A stretch of 64,000 bases of DNA from Aquatica leii (taxonomy: Eukaryota; Arthropoda; Insecta; Coleoptera; Lampyridae): NCBI GenBank assembly GCA_035610365.1, contig CM069432.1:226508532-226572531 (forward strand), given 5' to 3'. The notes below the pieces were generated by a model, which was not told where the DNA came from, searched no databases, and was given only the letters and a program-made list of their open reading frames with translations. Position numbers and translations under genes: made by a program. Positions 1 to 11,576 of the stretch are shown here, piece after piece. The number at the start of each line of letters is the position of its first letter. Position 1 is the stretch's first letter.

Positions 1-229
1 TACCCTTTACCTTCTGGTTTTTTGGTATCCAGATGAGCTGCACTGGTTGGCGAGTTGCCAATGTTTCCAAACTGCTTATGCATGCCATAATCAGTTTGGA
101 CTTTATTACTGGTGATCTTAGCGCCAGTAGTGCTGCTTGGCTGTCAGACATGATCGATATCAGCCCATTTGTGTATGATTTCGAGTCGATAATGTTTCTG
201 ACACACCAGTCAATAGCAGCAACTCCAGC

Positions 230-2384
230 TTAGAAAGCGGTTGCATATTTACCCAAAGTCAGCGAAAATTGCTTCCCATGGTGCCTGCCTCTATATACTC
301 CTGCTCCGGTACCGTTGCGATTTTTGGCCCCATCTGTGTACCAGATAGTTTCTTTAACCGCGCCCGGGTAAATGTTTTTTGCCCATTCGTCCCGTGACGG
401 TATTATCACTTTAAATTTCTTTAAAATGTGATAATTTTTTTTGAAGTCGGATCTCATAGTTAAGATTGTTACTTCACGCAGCATGTTGTATATACCAGGT
501 TTGTTTTTCCCGGTGATTGACGCGTGTTCATTAATGTGCAGCCTGTATGCTGTTTGTCTTGCTTCCATCATTACAACGAGGTGTAATGGTGGAAGTGAAA
601 GTAGTGCTTCCATGGCTGCTGTGGGCATGATTATCATCGCTCCTGTTATATCAGTAGACATGCCATTCTCTGTACTTTGCTTAGCTTTGCAGCTGTGTTT
701 TTCAGATTGGTTCTCTCACCCCATACAAGCGCGCCATATGTGATGATGGGTCTTGTTACCACAGTATATAACCATTTGGTCATTGTGGGTTTCAATCTCC
801 ATGTGTCCCCGACCATCCGTTTGGTTGTATTAAGAACCCTGATGGCCTTCGTTGTAACTTTTTTTAGATGAGCATTGAAAGTCAGATCTCCCTGGCTTTG
901 GTATAAATACCACCTTGACACCAGCTGTTTGGTATGTGCGAAAGTGCTAAGCTGGCTCTGGCATACTGCGTTTGGAAGAGCAGCAAATCCTTTTTGCAGC
1001 ATGATGGGATAAATTCCATCAGCTCCTGGAGACTAAAAGGGTTTAAACGTATTGATTCCCCTTTCTAGGTTTTCAGGATTGATTATTTTTCTCGCCAAGT
1101 TCCAGTTCCTTTTGGGTGCCCGTCTGTTTGGTACTTCTAGGTCGTAGTGCTTAGAAACTTCAGTTAACGACGAACCCGGGAAATTTTTTTGCAGTAGTTT
1201 TTGCAAAGTACCTTCAACCGAATCTGTAAACTTTCCGTTTTCGGTCAGCAAGGAACCAATTTTTTCAAGTCCGGTCTTTGCTCAGAGCCTATTGGAGTTG
1301 AGAACTTGTAGGTTTGTTTTCTACGTCCATACAGTACCTTCTCCATGAGTTTCTTTTTGTCTTTTATATGGCATTGTTGTATGTTGTGAAGCCGGTTTTG
1401 TCTTTATCTCAGTCTCCGCTTTTTTGGCTGTATTAAATAGCCTTCTGGTGCGTGCACTTGCTTTGTCAAACTCCCTGTTCCACCAAGTTATCTTGTTTGG
1501 GGTTCGTTTGAAAGTTTATGGACAGCTTGCTTTAAATGCGGATTTTAATAAATTAACAATACTATCCGTCATTAATTATAGCTTGTGCATTGATTTTGCA
1601 ACTGTGGGACAGTCCCTGATTTAGCCCGTAAAGTTTCGTTGAACAAATCCCAGTCGGTTTTTCTCGGGTTTCTGTATTCTATTACGAGTTTCCCGTCTGA
1701 TTTAATGTTGAATTGAATGTACCTATGATCAGATAAAGAAGGTTCATCTGATACATGCCACATTTTTATCACTTTGCTCGATTTTGGACTAGCAAGCGTA
1801 AGGTCAATAACTTCACTGCGCGACACGGTTATGAACGTGGGCGCATCGTCGTTCTTTATTATGTCTCAATTGCCTATTAAAATAAATTCTAAAAGTTTTA
1901 CACCTCTTGGATTTGTGTTTGTGCTCCCCCACAAGGTGTGGTGTGCATTGGCATCGCATCCAAGAATCAGCGGTTTGTTGGCCCCACTGTTAATCAGCTT
2001 GTGGATTTTCTTCAGCGGCGGTGATCCTGTCTGGTCGTAGGGGAAGTAACCGTATCCGATAATGAACTGCCTCCGGTTGCCTTCCTCTACTAAAGATATT
2101 TTAGCTGCCACTGGGTCTCTAGAACATAAATCCCACAGTGGCATTAAGTTTAATGTATTTTTTACAATAATGCATGTGCGATGGTTGTGCACAAACTGGG
2201 CTGCAAGCAGCCATCTGCCTGGACAGTTCAGTCTTTTTATTGTTCCATTGTGGATCCATGGCTCTTGGACAAGGGCAATGTCAATATCGTGTGTTACGAT
2301 ATAAGCACTGAGGGCCGCTGAGGCTGCCCTACATTGATGTATGTTTATCTGAACTACTTTTAGCATTAGATTTGCCATCAGCAA
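230..2384 (-). pseudogene. LINE ORF2 relic: endonuclease, truncated RT, RNase H
   Basis: ORF2 opens at about 2378 with an APE endonuclease (VQINIHQCRAAS, VQEPWIHNG, LGCDANAHHTLWGS), continues in another frame with SDHRYIQFNI at about 1710-1730, then the linker before RT (NWNLARKIINPENLERGINTF) and the first RT residues (PGADGIYPIMLQKG, about 975-1030). It then jumps straight to sequence that normally lies after the YADD box (SQGDLTFNAHLKKVTTKAIR, RPIITYGALVWGERT), and finally to RNase H (WYTDGAKNRNGTGAG, about 315-350). Roughly 300 residues of RT fingers and palm are therefore missing. At least four frame changes separate the parts. Confidence 0.8.
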
Positions 2385-2403
2385 GTTCCTTCTGGCTCTA
2401 GAT

Positions 2404-2985
2404 TTACATCCATTGCCTCGTGGACATCCCTTGTAGCATCCGGTTCTTTGCTGTCCTTTTTGTAGTCAGCCAGTGCCCGGAGAGTGATTTTTGAAAATCA
2501 AAGGTGCAAATGGTTGTTAGTTGACGCTTCCACCTTCTCCCAGAACCCCTTGTCCATAAAAAGGACGTATTGGGTTCCTTTAGGATCTGGTTTAGAGTTA
2601 ACCACCTGCCACGTTTCGGCACTAATGTTGTTCTGTACCGATATTTTTTTCAATAAGGTGGCCGATTCCAGTGCTGTTTCCGGGACTCAAGTGATAACCT
2701 TCTTGGGTGCAGGAAGTGGTTTCTTAATATTTGACGGGCCGACTAGCCACTCTCGGGATGCTTTGTCTGCGCACGTTATTTTTAGAAATTCCTCTTTATG
2801 GGTACAATTCTGAAAACGCAAAGAAGCTTCTCCAATTCGTCAATCCATCCAAGTATTGAGGTTTTTATGACCTCAGATTCTTCAGGACTGATGGTGTTTT
2901 CAGGGAACCCTTTTGGTATATTTGCAAGAGCAACTCCCGTCAGAGTGTCACTGAATGTCTTTTTTTAGGTTTCTTTGACCCCTCG
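2404..2985 (-). pseudogene. LINE ORF1 relic (DUF4780-like nucleic-acid-binding protein)
   Basis: Minus-strand reading from about 2965 gives stretches such as SDTLTGVALANIPKGFPENT and KITCADKASREWL, followed by KPDPKGTQYVLFMDKGFWEK and KITLRAL. This order (W-L-V-G, then L-P-x-P-K-K-V-I, then V-N-x-K-x-D-P-x-G-T-Q) is what I know from the ORF1 domain Pfam calls DUF4780, found in arthropod LINEs. The reading frame is broken by a stop after PKKVIT and by a stop before FSKITL. It ends just upstream of the ORF2 start at 2384. Family identity is from memory of the domain, not a search. Confidence 0.6.
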
Positions 2986-2990
2986 GTGAA

Positions 2991-5329
2991 GAAAGATTCT
3001 TATTGTCGAATAAACTGAATTTGGCACTGAGCAATTTTAGTATCAGAATGACACTTCAAACAGCTGATAGTGCGTACTAATTAGTCATAAGTTTAGTAAA
3101 TTTGTAGGCAACTATTGACGGTATCACTAAACTCATTAGTTGTATACTTTTCAACACTATATCCTCCCACTCTTGATGCCGACTTGATGCCGATAGTTGT
3201 TATTTATTTAACCTAACTACCAACTTTTGCTCGGATACAATTAATGCTTTTAGTTCAAACACTGCAATTAAATATGATTTTAAAAAAGACGATTTTTTAA
3301 AACACTATTTCAAACGTTAGAGGTAGTGTTAAAAAAATTCACAAAATTAATAGTGAAAAACTTGGCCGTACTCATATAGTAGTCTACCATATTGACGGGT
3401 TTTGCAAAGAGATACAAAAACCGTCAAACAAAAATAATACGCAATGTCACCTGTAATGTTAGAAACTGTTGAATAAGAACTCAATAAAATGTTAAAATTA
3501 AAAATTAAACAAAAAATAATATTCGGCTTACAACTCCTCAATCGTTATGGCAAAAAAATCAATTTTTAAAATTTAGAGGGATGCTGCCTAAATAAGTTAA
3601 CAAAACGAGATGCATATTTATTACAAATTTACAAATGATAAAAAAGACAATTAAATTAATTAAATATAATATGGAAATTGTAAGTACATATTAGTGAGGT
3701 ATTGAAATTAGTGAAATACGCGACAAAAGATGCGTATGTTTAAGAAAGAACAGCAAACAGGTTTTTTTAACGTTTATACATAAGTGTATTGTATAATTTA
3801 AATAAAACTTAACAAACGTTCTAGAACATATAACTCAGTTTTAACAAAGTTTAACAAACTTGTGTAATCATCAACGCACACCCTGATTCCGTTTGTTTCC
3901 AAATGAGAAAGCATTATAATCTTAGCAGACAGTGTTTATTATCCTGCTTTATGCGAGCTTTCTTTGATTCTATTCCATTTAACTTTATGCCATGTTCTTA
4001 ATAACTCGATTATCTATTATTGTTATAATTCAATCCTTAAAATGATTTCTATTATTGGTGGTTTTATTTGTTGCAAAAAATTTATTGCTTTTAATGGTCC
4101 TTTTATAAGTATGGACCTAAAAACGTATTTAAAGAAAGCTTGTAATAACAAGAAAATTAAACGAATGGTTATGGAAAACAAACGAATTACAGAAAAATGA
4201 AATTACGTACATATATGTTAAAACAAATAAAAAAACTTTCTCTTGGATTATTTTTCTTAAAGTACGGCGAGATAATACGATAATATGTGAATACGAGCTC
4301 CGTTAAAGGTGTGTCTGAACATTTCCACCGGAAGCGGTATGACATTAAACGTGAGTTATGACGTCAGAGAGACGGTAAGACGTCGGCTTAGCAGGGATAT
4401 TATAACAAGTGAGATGTCTTCGCCTCGGTCGTATAAACAATACCCCACCTCAAAGGATTACCCTGTCAACATGTAATAGATAAATGGACAATAATTATTA
4501 TAAATTACTCTTTAACACCGAAATTTATTACACCTGGCGTAGATGATTTGAAAAAACGGCTGACATTGTAATCTATATATAACAAGGGGATTAACACAAC
4601 TATTGTAATTAATAGAAGTAGTTCGATTTTCAGTGTAAACGTATTATTAATTATAGTTATTAAAATTAAGTTTTTGTGTTGCAACACTTGTCAATGATTA
4701 ATTAGTCAAATAGAATAGTTTTATTAATTTAATTAAATTTTGAAACTAAATTGTACAACACAACACATATGCGTTAAGACTTGAATAAAAGCAAACTAAT
4801 TTAAGTTACTATTGTAGTTTTTTTTAAATTTAAATGTATTATTATGCAAATTATTATTATGCTTAACTTTTGCAATGTTAATTTAGTTATTTTTGAATTT
4901 ATGTCATTAATATTATAACTATTATATATTACCCCAATTATTAAATTACTTTAAATTATTTCAAGCTTACGTTGTTTTAACTTTACATTTATTTTTGAAA
5001 TGTTAATTCTCAATAATATCTTTGTACTTAAGACTTTTAATTTTATTTTTGATACCTAAATAGAATTCAATTATCACATAATCGACATCAAATTAGCAAT
5101 ATTGAAAATCTAAAAAGTAACTGTCAATTTTGCATTCATTTTTGTGCCTCATAGAGATTTTGTACTTTGGGTGGTAATTTGCGATACCTTGAATCTCCAG
5201 AAATTGTAACACTGTCATCGAGATCTTTGTCACAAATACTTCGAAAAAGTAACTATAATCTTTATAAAACTTAGCTTTCACCCGAAAGATACTTTTTTTT
5301 CGTGAGGCTACTTTTGTTTCATATGGACA
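2991..5329. other. AT-rich intergenic DNA without recognised genes
   Basis: I see no convincing coding region. A slightly GC-richer patch at about 4260-4480 (containing CCGGAAGCGGTATGAC) loosely resembles one part of the Gypsy LTR found at 10.99 kb, which reads CCGGAAAGTGGTATCG. That similarity is short and could be chance. Confidence 0.5.
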
Positions 5330-5395
5330 CGTCAACAGACTGAAATCCTCTTTAGACACAAGTATCGTCAAAAAATAAATGTTTGGGCAGGTATT
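5330..5395 (+). pseudogene. Mariner-like transposase relic, left part
   Basis: The plus strand reads ILFRHKYRQKINVWAGI up to 5395. This matches the block before the second catalytic residue in a large animal Tc1/mariner transposase group (usually QKINVWAGIIGN). The sentence breaks off exactly at the hAT-like insertion and resumes at 8782 with VENKILCLYFFEETLN, so the two pieces are one ancient gene. Upstream reading is too decayed to follow with confidence. Confidence 0.65.
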
Positions 5396-5767
5396 TAGAA
5401 ATTTGCCAAATCAAGTAGCTTGGCTTGAAACGTAAAAGCTTGATTTAGGGTTGAAAGTCAAGCCAAAAATTTGACTTGGTTTGATGTTTTTCCAAGCTTT
5501 CAAGCTTTCTCAAACTTTTTCTTACTCTTTCCGTAAACGTAATTTATGGCCTTGGAACACATAACTCGCACGTGTTACATCTCACTACTACAATATAAAC
5601 AGTTGAAACCATTACCCTACTGCTAGCATAGTTTATTTCATAACTTTGAACTGAAGTGAAGGGACGTCGCGTTGTCCAATATGCCAAATCAGATATCTAT
5701 GCCTGTATGTGGGTGTAATAAAAAAGTTTATAAATAAACCTAAATTTATAGTTTTACATTTACTTAA

Positions 5768-5950
5768 TTATCAGGAAAGATGGTAAATCCTTCTAGTAGG
5801 AGAGGACGATGAAAAAAACTACTTAATGTGTCTTTTGAGGCGACCTTTTGTGGACCAATTTGTCCATTTGCTTAGGCCACTGTAGTTAATAAAAAGCACA
5901 ACATAATTTACCAAAACGTAATTACAATAGGTAACTAAAGCTGCTAGTTA
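5768..5950. repeat. Inner left arm of the fold-back element
   Basis: Inverted match to 6045-6142 joined with 7905-7990. Shared words include GGTAAATCCTTCTAGTAG, CTACTTAATGTGT, TTTTGTGGACCAAT and AAAAGCACAACATAATT against AAAAACACAACATAATT. Both arms encode similar short peptides when read outward-in (NPSSRRGR ... LLNV-FEATFCGP), so the arms may derive from a duplicated coding piece, but stops interrupt it in both copies. Confidence 0.75.
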
Positions 5951-6142
5951 AAGTAATTATAAAATTTAAAATTCTTTTTTGATATTTTAGAGTATCTTAA
6001 CATCAGTCGGATGTAAAAAAAAAACATATTCAATTTTGTATATGTATATGCTAGCTGTAATTAACTGTTGTAGTTACGTTTTATTTAATTATGTTGTGTT
6101 TTTTATTAAATGCAGTAGCCTGAAGAAGTGGACATATTGGTC

Positions 6143-7900
6143 TGTTACAATATTTATTATGATCTAATGGGGAAGGTGGAGAAAAGAAAGAAAGAAGAAT
6201 AATATTACTTAAACGTAATTACCGAGATGTTGTTGCTTACCTTTCGGCTAGCCTCACCGTAGATGGTCGTCGGGTAAAAGAAAATCGTAAGACACCAATT
6301 TTTCTTTCGGTAAGCTGAATGCCCAAGTGCGCCACCTCTTCTCGAATGTTAGTATCGCAGAATTATAGTCTAGGTAGGAGAAAAGGAGAGCCTAGACCCG
6401 AGGTCCCCCAAAAGAAACATATTTTGTATCAACAATAACCATTTATTGAAATTATTGACTCACAGCCTCCTTCCGGAACGGAAGAAAAAAAACCCATCGA
6501 CGGTTACGCCACTGGTATAATCCCTATTAATTATTTACATAACCCCCAACAAGAAAATAGTAACCACCTATATATAAATTACACATAAATAAAGCAGGTC
6601 CCAAAAATAGATTCTGGGAGCAACAGAAGTTAACAATTAGTTATTACCAAATATCACCGCGGCTACTGTAGATCGTAGCAATACGTAATCGCGCTAACGT
6701 AAATAATACCGCCCGTTGACCTTGATCAAGTTCAGCACGACCGGTAATCAAATGTAGCAAATAATTAGTTTCCGAGAGACGGCATAGCTCCCAACTTCTA
6801 CCCTTGATGATTTTATAAAATACTTTATATGACACAAATTATTAATTGGAAGTTACTATAAATAATTGTAATGAATCAACCATTACAAGATAAGGCGTTG
6901 GATAACCGTGGGAATAATTACTATTAAATGTTTTACAGAAAAATTGACGTTAGCTATTACTAAACTTAAATCGACCAGGTATAAAAATGCATTATAATTA
7001 CTCTGATAAGATAAAGTTATAAAAGTACATCACAATTAATAACGGTAATTAACTTAATCGGTTAAAGACAAAAATTAACTAGATATTACGTATCACTCTT
7101 GTGTCCGTTTACAAAGAATATGCATCATTCTTACTCCGAGAAATTTACAATAATTTTCGTCGACAAGAAAAGCGATTTACGAGTTCAATGAGCACGTACC
7201 GCGTATGGCGATAACAGAAGTCTATAGCGTCTGGACGAAATGAGGCCGACAGCGAGCGAGTCTCCCGCGACTCGAAGATAAAGATTTTATAAATACCTCG
7301 CTTGCACAGCGCCAACGATCCTCTGGGATCCTTTATACCTGTTGTTTCCCTTTTTTGTCTACGATTCGCATTGGTTTAGTGCGTCCACCATTTTTACCGG
7401 ATTCATACTACAAATCCCCCAGCGATGGTAGAACCCCAACCGGTAGATTACAGATGTAAGAACAACGAAGACGTAACTAAGGACGACGGACGAAGAAGTA
7501 AGAATCAAGAAGCTAAAATTGTGAGAATTAGTTGATACGCCTCCATTTCTAAACCACGTGTGAAATACTAACCCACTTTATGCGTTTGGCCGCCAATTAC
7601 ATCGCGCTGATCTTATTCGCACCAAACGTTTAGTCGGATTTACTCTCAAATGCTAAAATAAAGCGTCGTTGTAGTAGATGTTAAAAGATGAAAAAGAAAT
7701 TCCATGTATCTCACCTCTCCGACGTTTTCACGTTCCTAATCACCCAAATGACAGCATAAAAATGAGGTTTGTAGATGGCAAACAACCTTCGAGCGCCCTC
7801 ACAAGCGTGACTTAGAAACACGACTCGAGGTCGAATATATTACGGTAAGTTGCCTACTCTCAGGCGGATTTTTGCTCGAAGTTGTAATTTACACGTTACA
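6143..7900. mobile_element. Solo LTR of a Gypsy-type retroelement
   Basis: A 1758-bp block starting TGTTAC and ending GTTACA, flanked by the 4-bp direct repeat GGTC (6139-6142 and 7901-7904). It is inserted in the right arm of the fold-back element: joining the flanks restores the palindrome, which proves the insertion. Composition and termini resemble the 1.5-kb LTRs at 10027 and 15624 (also TGTTAC...GTAACA), so a related Gypsy family is likely. No internal genes accompany it, as expected after LTR-LTR recombination. Orientation was not determined. Confidence 0.8.
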
Positions 7901-8781
7901 GGTCCACAAAACGTCGCCTCAAAAAACACATTAAGTAGTGTTTCTCATCGACCCCTTCTACTAGAAGGATTTACCACCTTTCTTAATTTGCTAGTTAGAA
8001 GGTTTATTATTTCTTGTCATTTATTTAATTATCTAATTATTTTATGGTTATAACAATACAAGATTTATTTACGTGAAATAGAAAAGGTAACAAGCACAAA
8101 GTACTGCCCTTGCGCAGTATTTACGATTAGAGGTTTGAATGTGTATACTTTATGGCGCTTGACTTTTGATTGATCCTGATTTATGAAGTAATTTAGTATA
8201 CAGCGTGTTTCTGATAAACGACTACAAACTTAAGGAAAGGTTTTCTTTTGGCTTTAAATAAATTTTTTTTCTGGTTTGGTCTAAAATGATATTTGATATT
8301 ATGGTTCTCTTTAATTATCAGTCATCTACAAAATTATTTGTTAGTAAAATAACTACAGCGAATACTAATCTTTATTTCTTCGTATTTACACTGACCTAGC
8401 TTAATAAAATGTAGTCGATTATGTTTAACTAAACAAACAAAAAACGTTGCATTGTAAAAAGTAGAAATTATAAATTTAGCTTTCTTAGAACTCAGTTCGA
8501 CAACATGTTTAATTTCTGTTTTTTTTTTAGTTGACGCTGTGTTGATTTGTGTAAATTGCTTTCGATAAACTTTATATTAAGGTATAAATTTTACTGCAAA
8601 ATAATATTAATTTTAAGAGCTTAAAAATTTGGTAAAAGCTTGAAAGTTTGACCTGTAAAAGTTTGGGTGGCTAATATTGAACTTGGCTTGATTATTTAAA
8701 GCTTGATTTTTTGAAAGCTTGGCATGATTTCAAGCTAAACCTTTAAAAACCAAACCAAGTTTGTGGATTCCTACAGGTATT

Positions 8782-9179
8782 GTCGAAAATAAAATTCTTT
8801 GCCTTTATTTTTTTGAAGAAACTTTAAATAAGAATTTCTACTTAGAGTTTTGTCAGTTTAAACTTATTCCCGCTTTAGCTGTTGTGTCTCATCCACATTT
8901 TGCAAATGCAGTTTGACAATTTCATAATTTAACTTTCCTTAATAAATGGATTGGACGCAGAAGTCCTATTGAGTGGTTGCTAAGGTTATCGGATATAACC
9001 AAATTAGATTTTTCTTATGGGGTTATTTAGAATCTAAAATTTATGTGAATAGACCAAATAATCTTGATGACCTGAAACAGAGAATACACCGGGAAATAAG
9101 ACATTTTGAAATATGTTCATTGACAAGTTGTAACAGTTCTGCTTTAAATTTTATTAATTTCTTTCTCAACCAAGTTTAA
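8782..9179 (+). pseudogene. Mariner-like transposase relic, right part (DDE_3 C-terminus)
   Basis: Continues the gene broken at 5395. The plus strand reads YFFEETLNKNFYLEF, LIPALAVV, HPHFANAV, NKWIGRRSPIEW, RLSDITKLDF, FFLWGYLESKIYVNRP and LDDLKQRIHREI. The usual family text is HFANAVRxFLNxxFPxxWIGRRGPIEWPxRSPDLTPLDFFLWGYLKSKVY, so both the identity and the order are clear. A stop interrupts after HPHFANAV and a frame shift lies near 9020. It is an old dead copy; the element's terminal repeats were not found. Confidence 0.8.
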
Positions 9180-9399
9180 TTATCAGATTTGTTATAAACT
9201 GAATTTAGATTTCTTACTGTATTACGAGGTATTGTCTAAAATATGACGGAACCTTCTTCAAAAATAGGCAATTTTTTTGTTATCAGTTTTTAAACACATT
9301 TGCATTTATTTCTTGGTGGTAAACGACACTTTTTTTTATTTAAAAATCAGCAATCTATTTTCAACAATCTTATGTGTAAAACAATTAATTGTTACCTTT
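9180..9399. other. AT-rich spacer
   Basis: No gene or repeat recognised. Confidence 0.4.
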
Positions 9400-10026
9400 T
9401 CTAGAAAACTTTTTAAGTCCAGTTGATCCAAAGATGGCGGTCGTGCACTTCATTTCTTTGCTTCCGTCCCTCAGTTTCTTGTTTAAGACAATTCTGACCT
9501 TCCCTAGTCACAGTAACACCAATTGTTTCCAGTTAAAGCGATTTGCAATTTCTCTGTACAAAAAACCAAGCCAAGTTTGGTCACAAAACTCTCACTTTTT
9601 AGTGTTGCAATTTCAATCTCACATAGTATACATTTGCATGAATTTTAATCATAATTGTTTTCTTTTCGAATTAAAGTTACAGGGGAACAATTTTTTTTTC
9701 TCGGTAAAAGCTACTTGCGCGTATTTATCTTCCTTTGCTCCAACTTTACCATTATTTTAAATATGTGTATTCTATCAAGATGACGTTGCAAGATTCTCGT
9801 AACAGTTTCAAAATTAGGGTGAGAAGAAATTACAGTTTTGTCATCTACAAATGTTGCAGGTGTGGTAACACGTAATATTGGTATGTTAACTGTATACAAA
9901 AAACAAGATAAAACTTATTACGCTATCTTGTAGTACTCGAGTTGTTATAAATTGCTGAATACATTATGTTGTTGCACTAGGAAATGTCTACCTGTCAAAT
10001 ATTACCCTAAGTATTTTAGAATGGGG
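9400..10026 (-). pseudogene. Jockey-type LINE relic, RT part
   Basis: The minus strand reads YLTGRHFLVQ, then LQDSVISFILFFVYTVNIP, TPATFVDDKTVISSHPNFE and RILQRHLDRIH. This is the Jockey RT block with the QGSV motif and the F/YADD active site (here FVDD). Further left come CSPVTL and TKLGLVFC fragments from the region after the active site. It runs up to the Gypsy insertion point at 10026, and the same strand continues with Jockey endonuclease sequence at 17114-17881, so these are one element split by the Gypsy insertion. Several frame changes and stops. Confidence 0.75.
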
Positions 10027-11558
10027 TGTTACAAGTTTTGTTGGTTTTACGAACCTGCACGGCCAACTCTCAATCGTCGGAGAGAGGGGGGTTCCTAGAT
10101 ACATAAATTGAAGAGATATATAAGGGCGCCAGAGCTTCCCCAAAGTCACGTCTGCCTGCTCACAACAGAATGGGAATAAACTTGCAACTAGATGTTAGGT
10201 TCGTAATTCCTCTACTCAGCTGTTCGAGTAGTCAGAAACAATTAGTTAATACGATAGTCATAGGAAACAGGTATATTGTCATAAAAGAATATTTAACCAC
10301 AATAACAATTTTAATGTAGAAATCGCTAAGGTTTATCACAGAATATAATGGCGTTTAAATACAAAGAAAATGCCCGTAGCATAGGCAACACACCGTACAT
10401 AAGTACACTACCATAAGAATCTATAGCGAAGAATAGTTTGTAATAAATGACGTTTACATAAATTAGTAGAATAGCATTATTGACAATCAAATACAGATAT
10501 AAGACAGTATTACGCCAATGTTAACTTATCCTAACACAGCGTATAAACTTAATATAGCATCAACGGTTATCAATCGGTAATACACAGCATGCACAACTTG
10601 CCATAAGTAAAATTTATTACTTAACTCGTAAACAACGATAGTGATAATTATAGAATCAATAACAAAAGTCTCGTGAGTGACCCGTTTGACCACGTAATAA
10701 AACAAATAAGATCACTTACCAATAAATACAGGCGTTCCCTTTGGTGTGAAGAACGTACGTTCCCCCGACACACAACCTGCAAACACTTTGAATCGCAAAC
10801 CGTGTCAAGCTAATGTCTCACGAAATCACATCTATAACAATTATTAATTAATATATAAACCAACATAAAGAATATAAACCGGTAGTTATATGCTGTGGTA
10901 CCCCTTTTTCGTTGAGTTAATTAGTTATAACCATGTCTTATAGAGAAAAAGTTAGTATCGCCCCATATAAATATGTGTCGAGGTTCATCCCTCCGGAAAG
11001 TGGTATCGAATACAGAATAGCGCTGGAACACAAATAGGTGGTGAACACGAACACGGCGTATCAGCCACGTGTAGTTTAAGTATGCCCAAGATGCCTCCTT
11101 AAGGCCCCAATTGTGCGGCTTGCAGTCGCCTTCTGTTAGCGCTCGAGTCCGGCAACGTGATGCCTTAGTTAATAATAGTAACGATATCCATTTATCGAGA
11201 ATCTAACGGTTTAACATGAAGGTACGCAAAATGGCTGTCAAAAGGAAAACGAATTACACACGAGTTTATATTAAAAGATGACTTTAGCTCACCCTGTAAC
11301 GTCTTAACGAAATTAAATAATTATAAATGGTTTTCCATTATTTCCCCGATGGTAACGGATAATATTAATCTTCGCTAATTACAGGCCATCACATATTCCA
11401 CATGTCACGACTTTCTACCAAAATGACATCTCATGCGCAAAGGATAGTTAGCGGTTGTCAAAACTCGAATCTAATTTCACGTCGAAAACATATAGGCGTA
11501 CCTAATGAAGATTTCAACCGTAACAACAAAGGCGTACGTAATGAAAATTACCGTAACA
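10027..11558 (-). repeat. Gypsy 3' LTR (left copy)
   Basis: 1.53-kb direct repeat partner of 15624-17109, with termini TGTTAC and GTAACA. The left end abuts the duplication GGGG; the right end abuts the purine tract. Confidence 0.95.
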
Positions 11559-11576
11559 GATTCCCCCCCAGCAAGA
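11559..11576 (-). other. Polypurine tract of the Gypsy element
   Basis: On the sense (minus) strand CTGGGGGGGGAATC lies directly before the 3' LTR. This is the expected position and composition of the plus-strand priming site. Confidence 0.7.

Larger units (their letters stand above)
1..2990 (-). mobile_element. RNase H-bearing LINE (I/R1/LOA-like), internally deleted
   Basis: Non-LTR retrotransposon on the minus strand; its 3' end lies beyond the left window edge. Reading leftwards from about 2990 come ORF1, then ORF2 with an APE-type endonuclease, a short N-terminal piece of reverse transcriptase, the end of the RT/thumb region and an RNase H start (WYTDGAKNRNGTGAG). The combination of APE endonuclease and RNase H points to the I/R1/LOA assemblage; the exact clade is not resolved. 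The catalytic RT palm is absent between about 1030 and 970, so this copy could not have moved by itself. No target-site duplication can be checked because one end is missing. Confidence 0.85.
5396..8773. mobile_element. hAT-like fold-back element, split by a solo LTR
   Basis: Flanked by an identical 8-bp direct repeat CAGGTATT (5388-5395 and 8774-8781), the duplication length typical of hAT transposons. The ends are imperfect inverted repeats: left TAGAAATTTGCCAAATC, right (reverse complement) TAGGAATCCACAAACTT. Both subterminal zones are full of AAGCTTG/CAAGCC words (5400-5520 and 8630-8760). Without the inserted LTR it is about 1.6 kb and nearly palindromic around 5950-6045. No complete transposase is seen, so it is non-autonomous. 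The interrupted mariner frame across the junction confirms the boundaries independently. Confidence 0.85.

Noticed and set aside
4260-4480. Possible Gypsy LTR fragment
   Set aside because: Only a word of about 20 bp resembles the LTR at 10.99 kb; not enough to call.
9389-9760. 123-codon plus-strand open frame
   Set aside because: It lies antisense to a recognisable Jockey RT relic and has no family features; it is a shadow.
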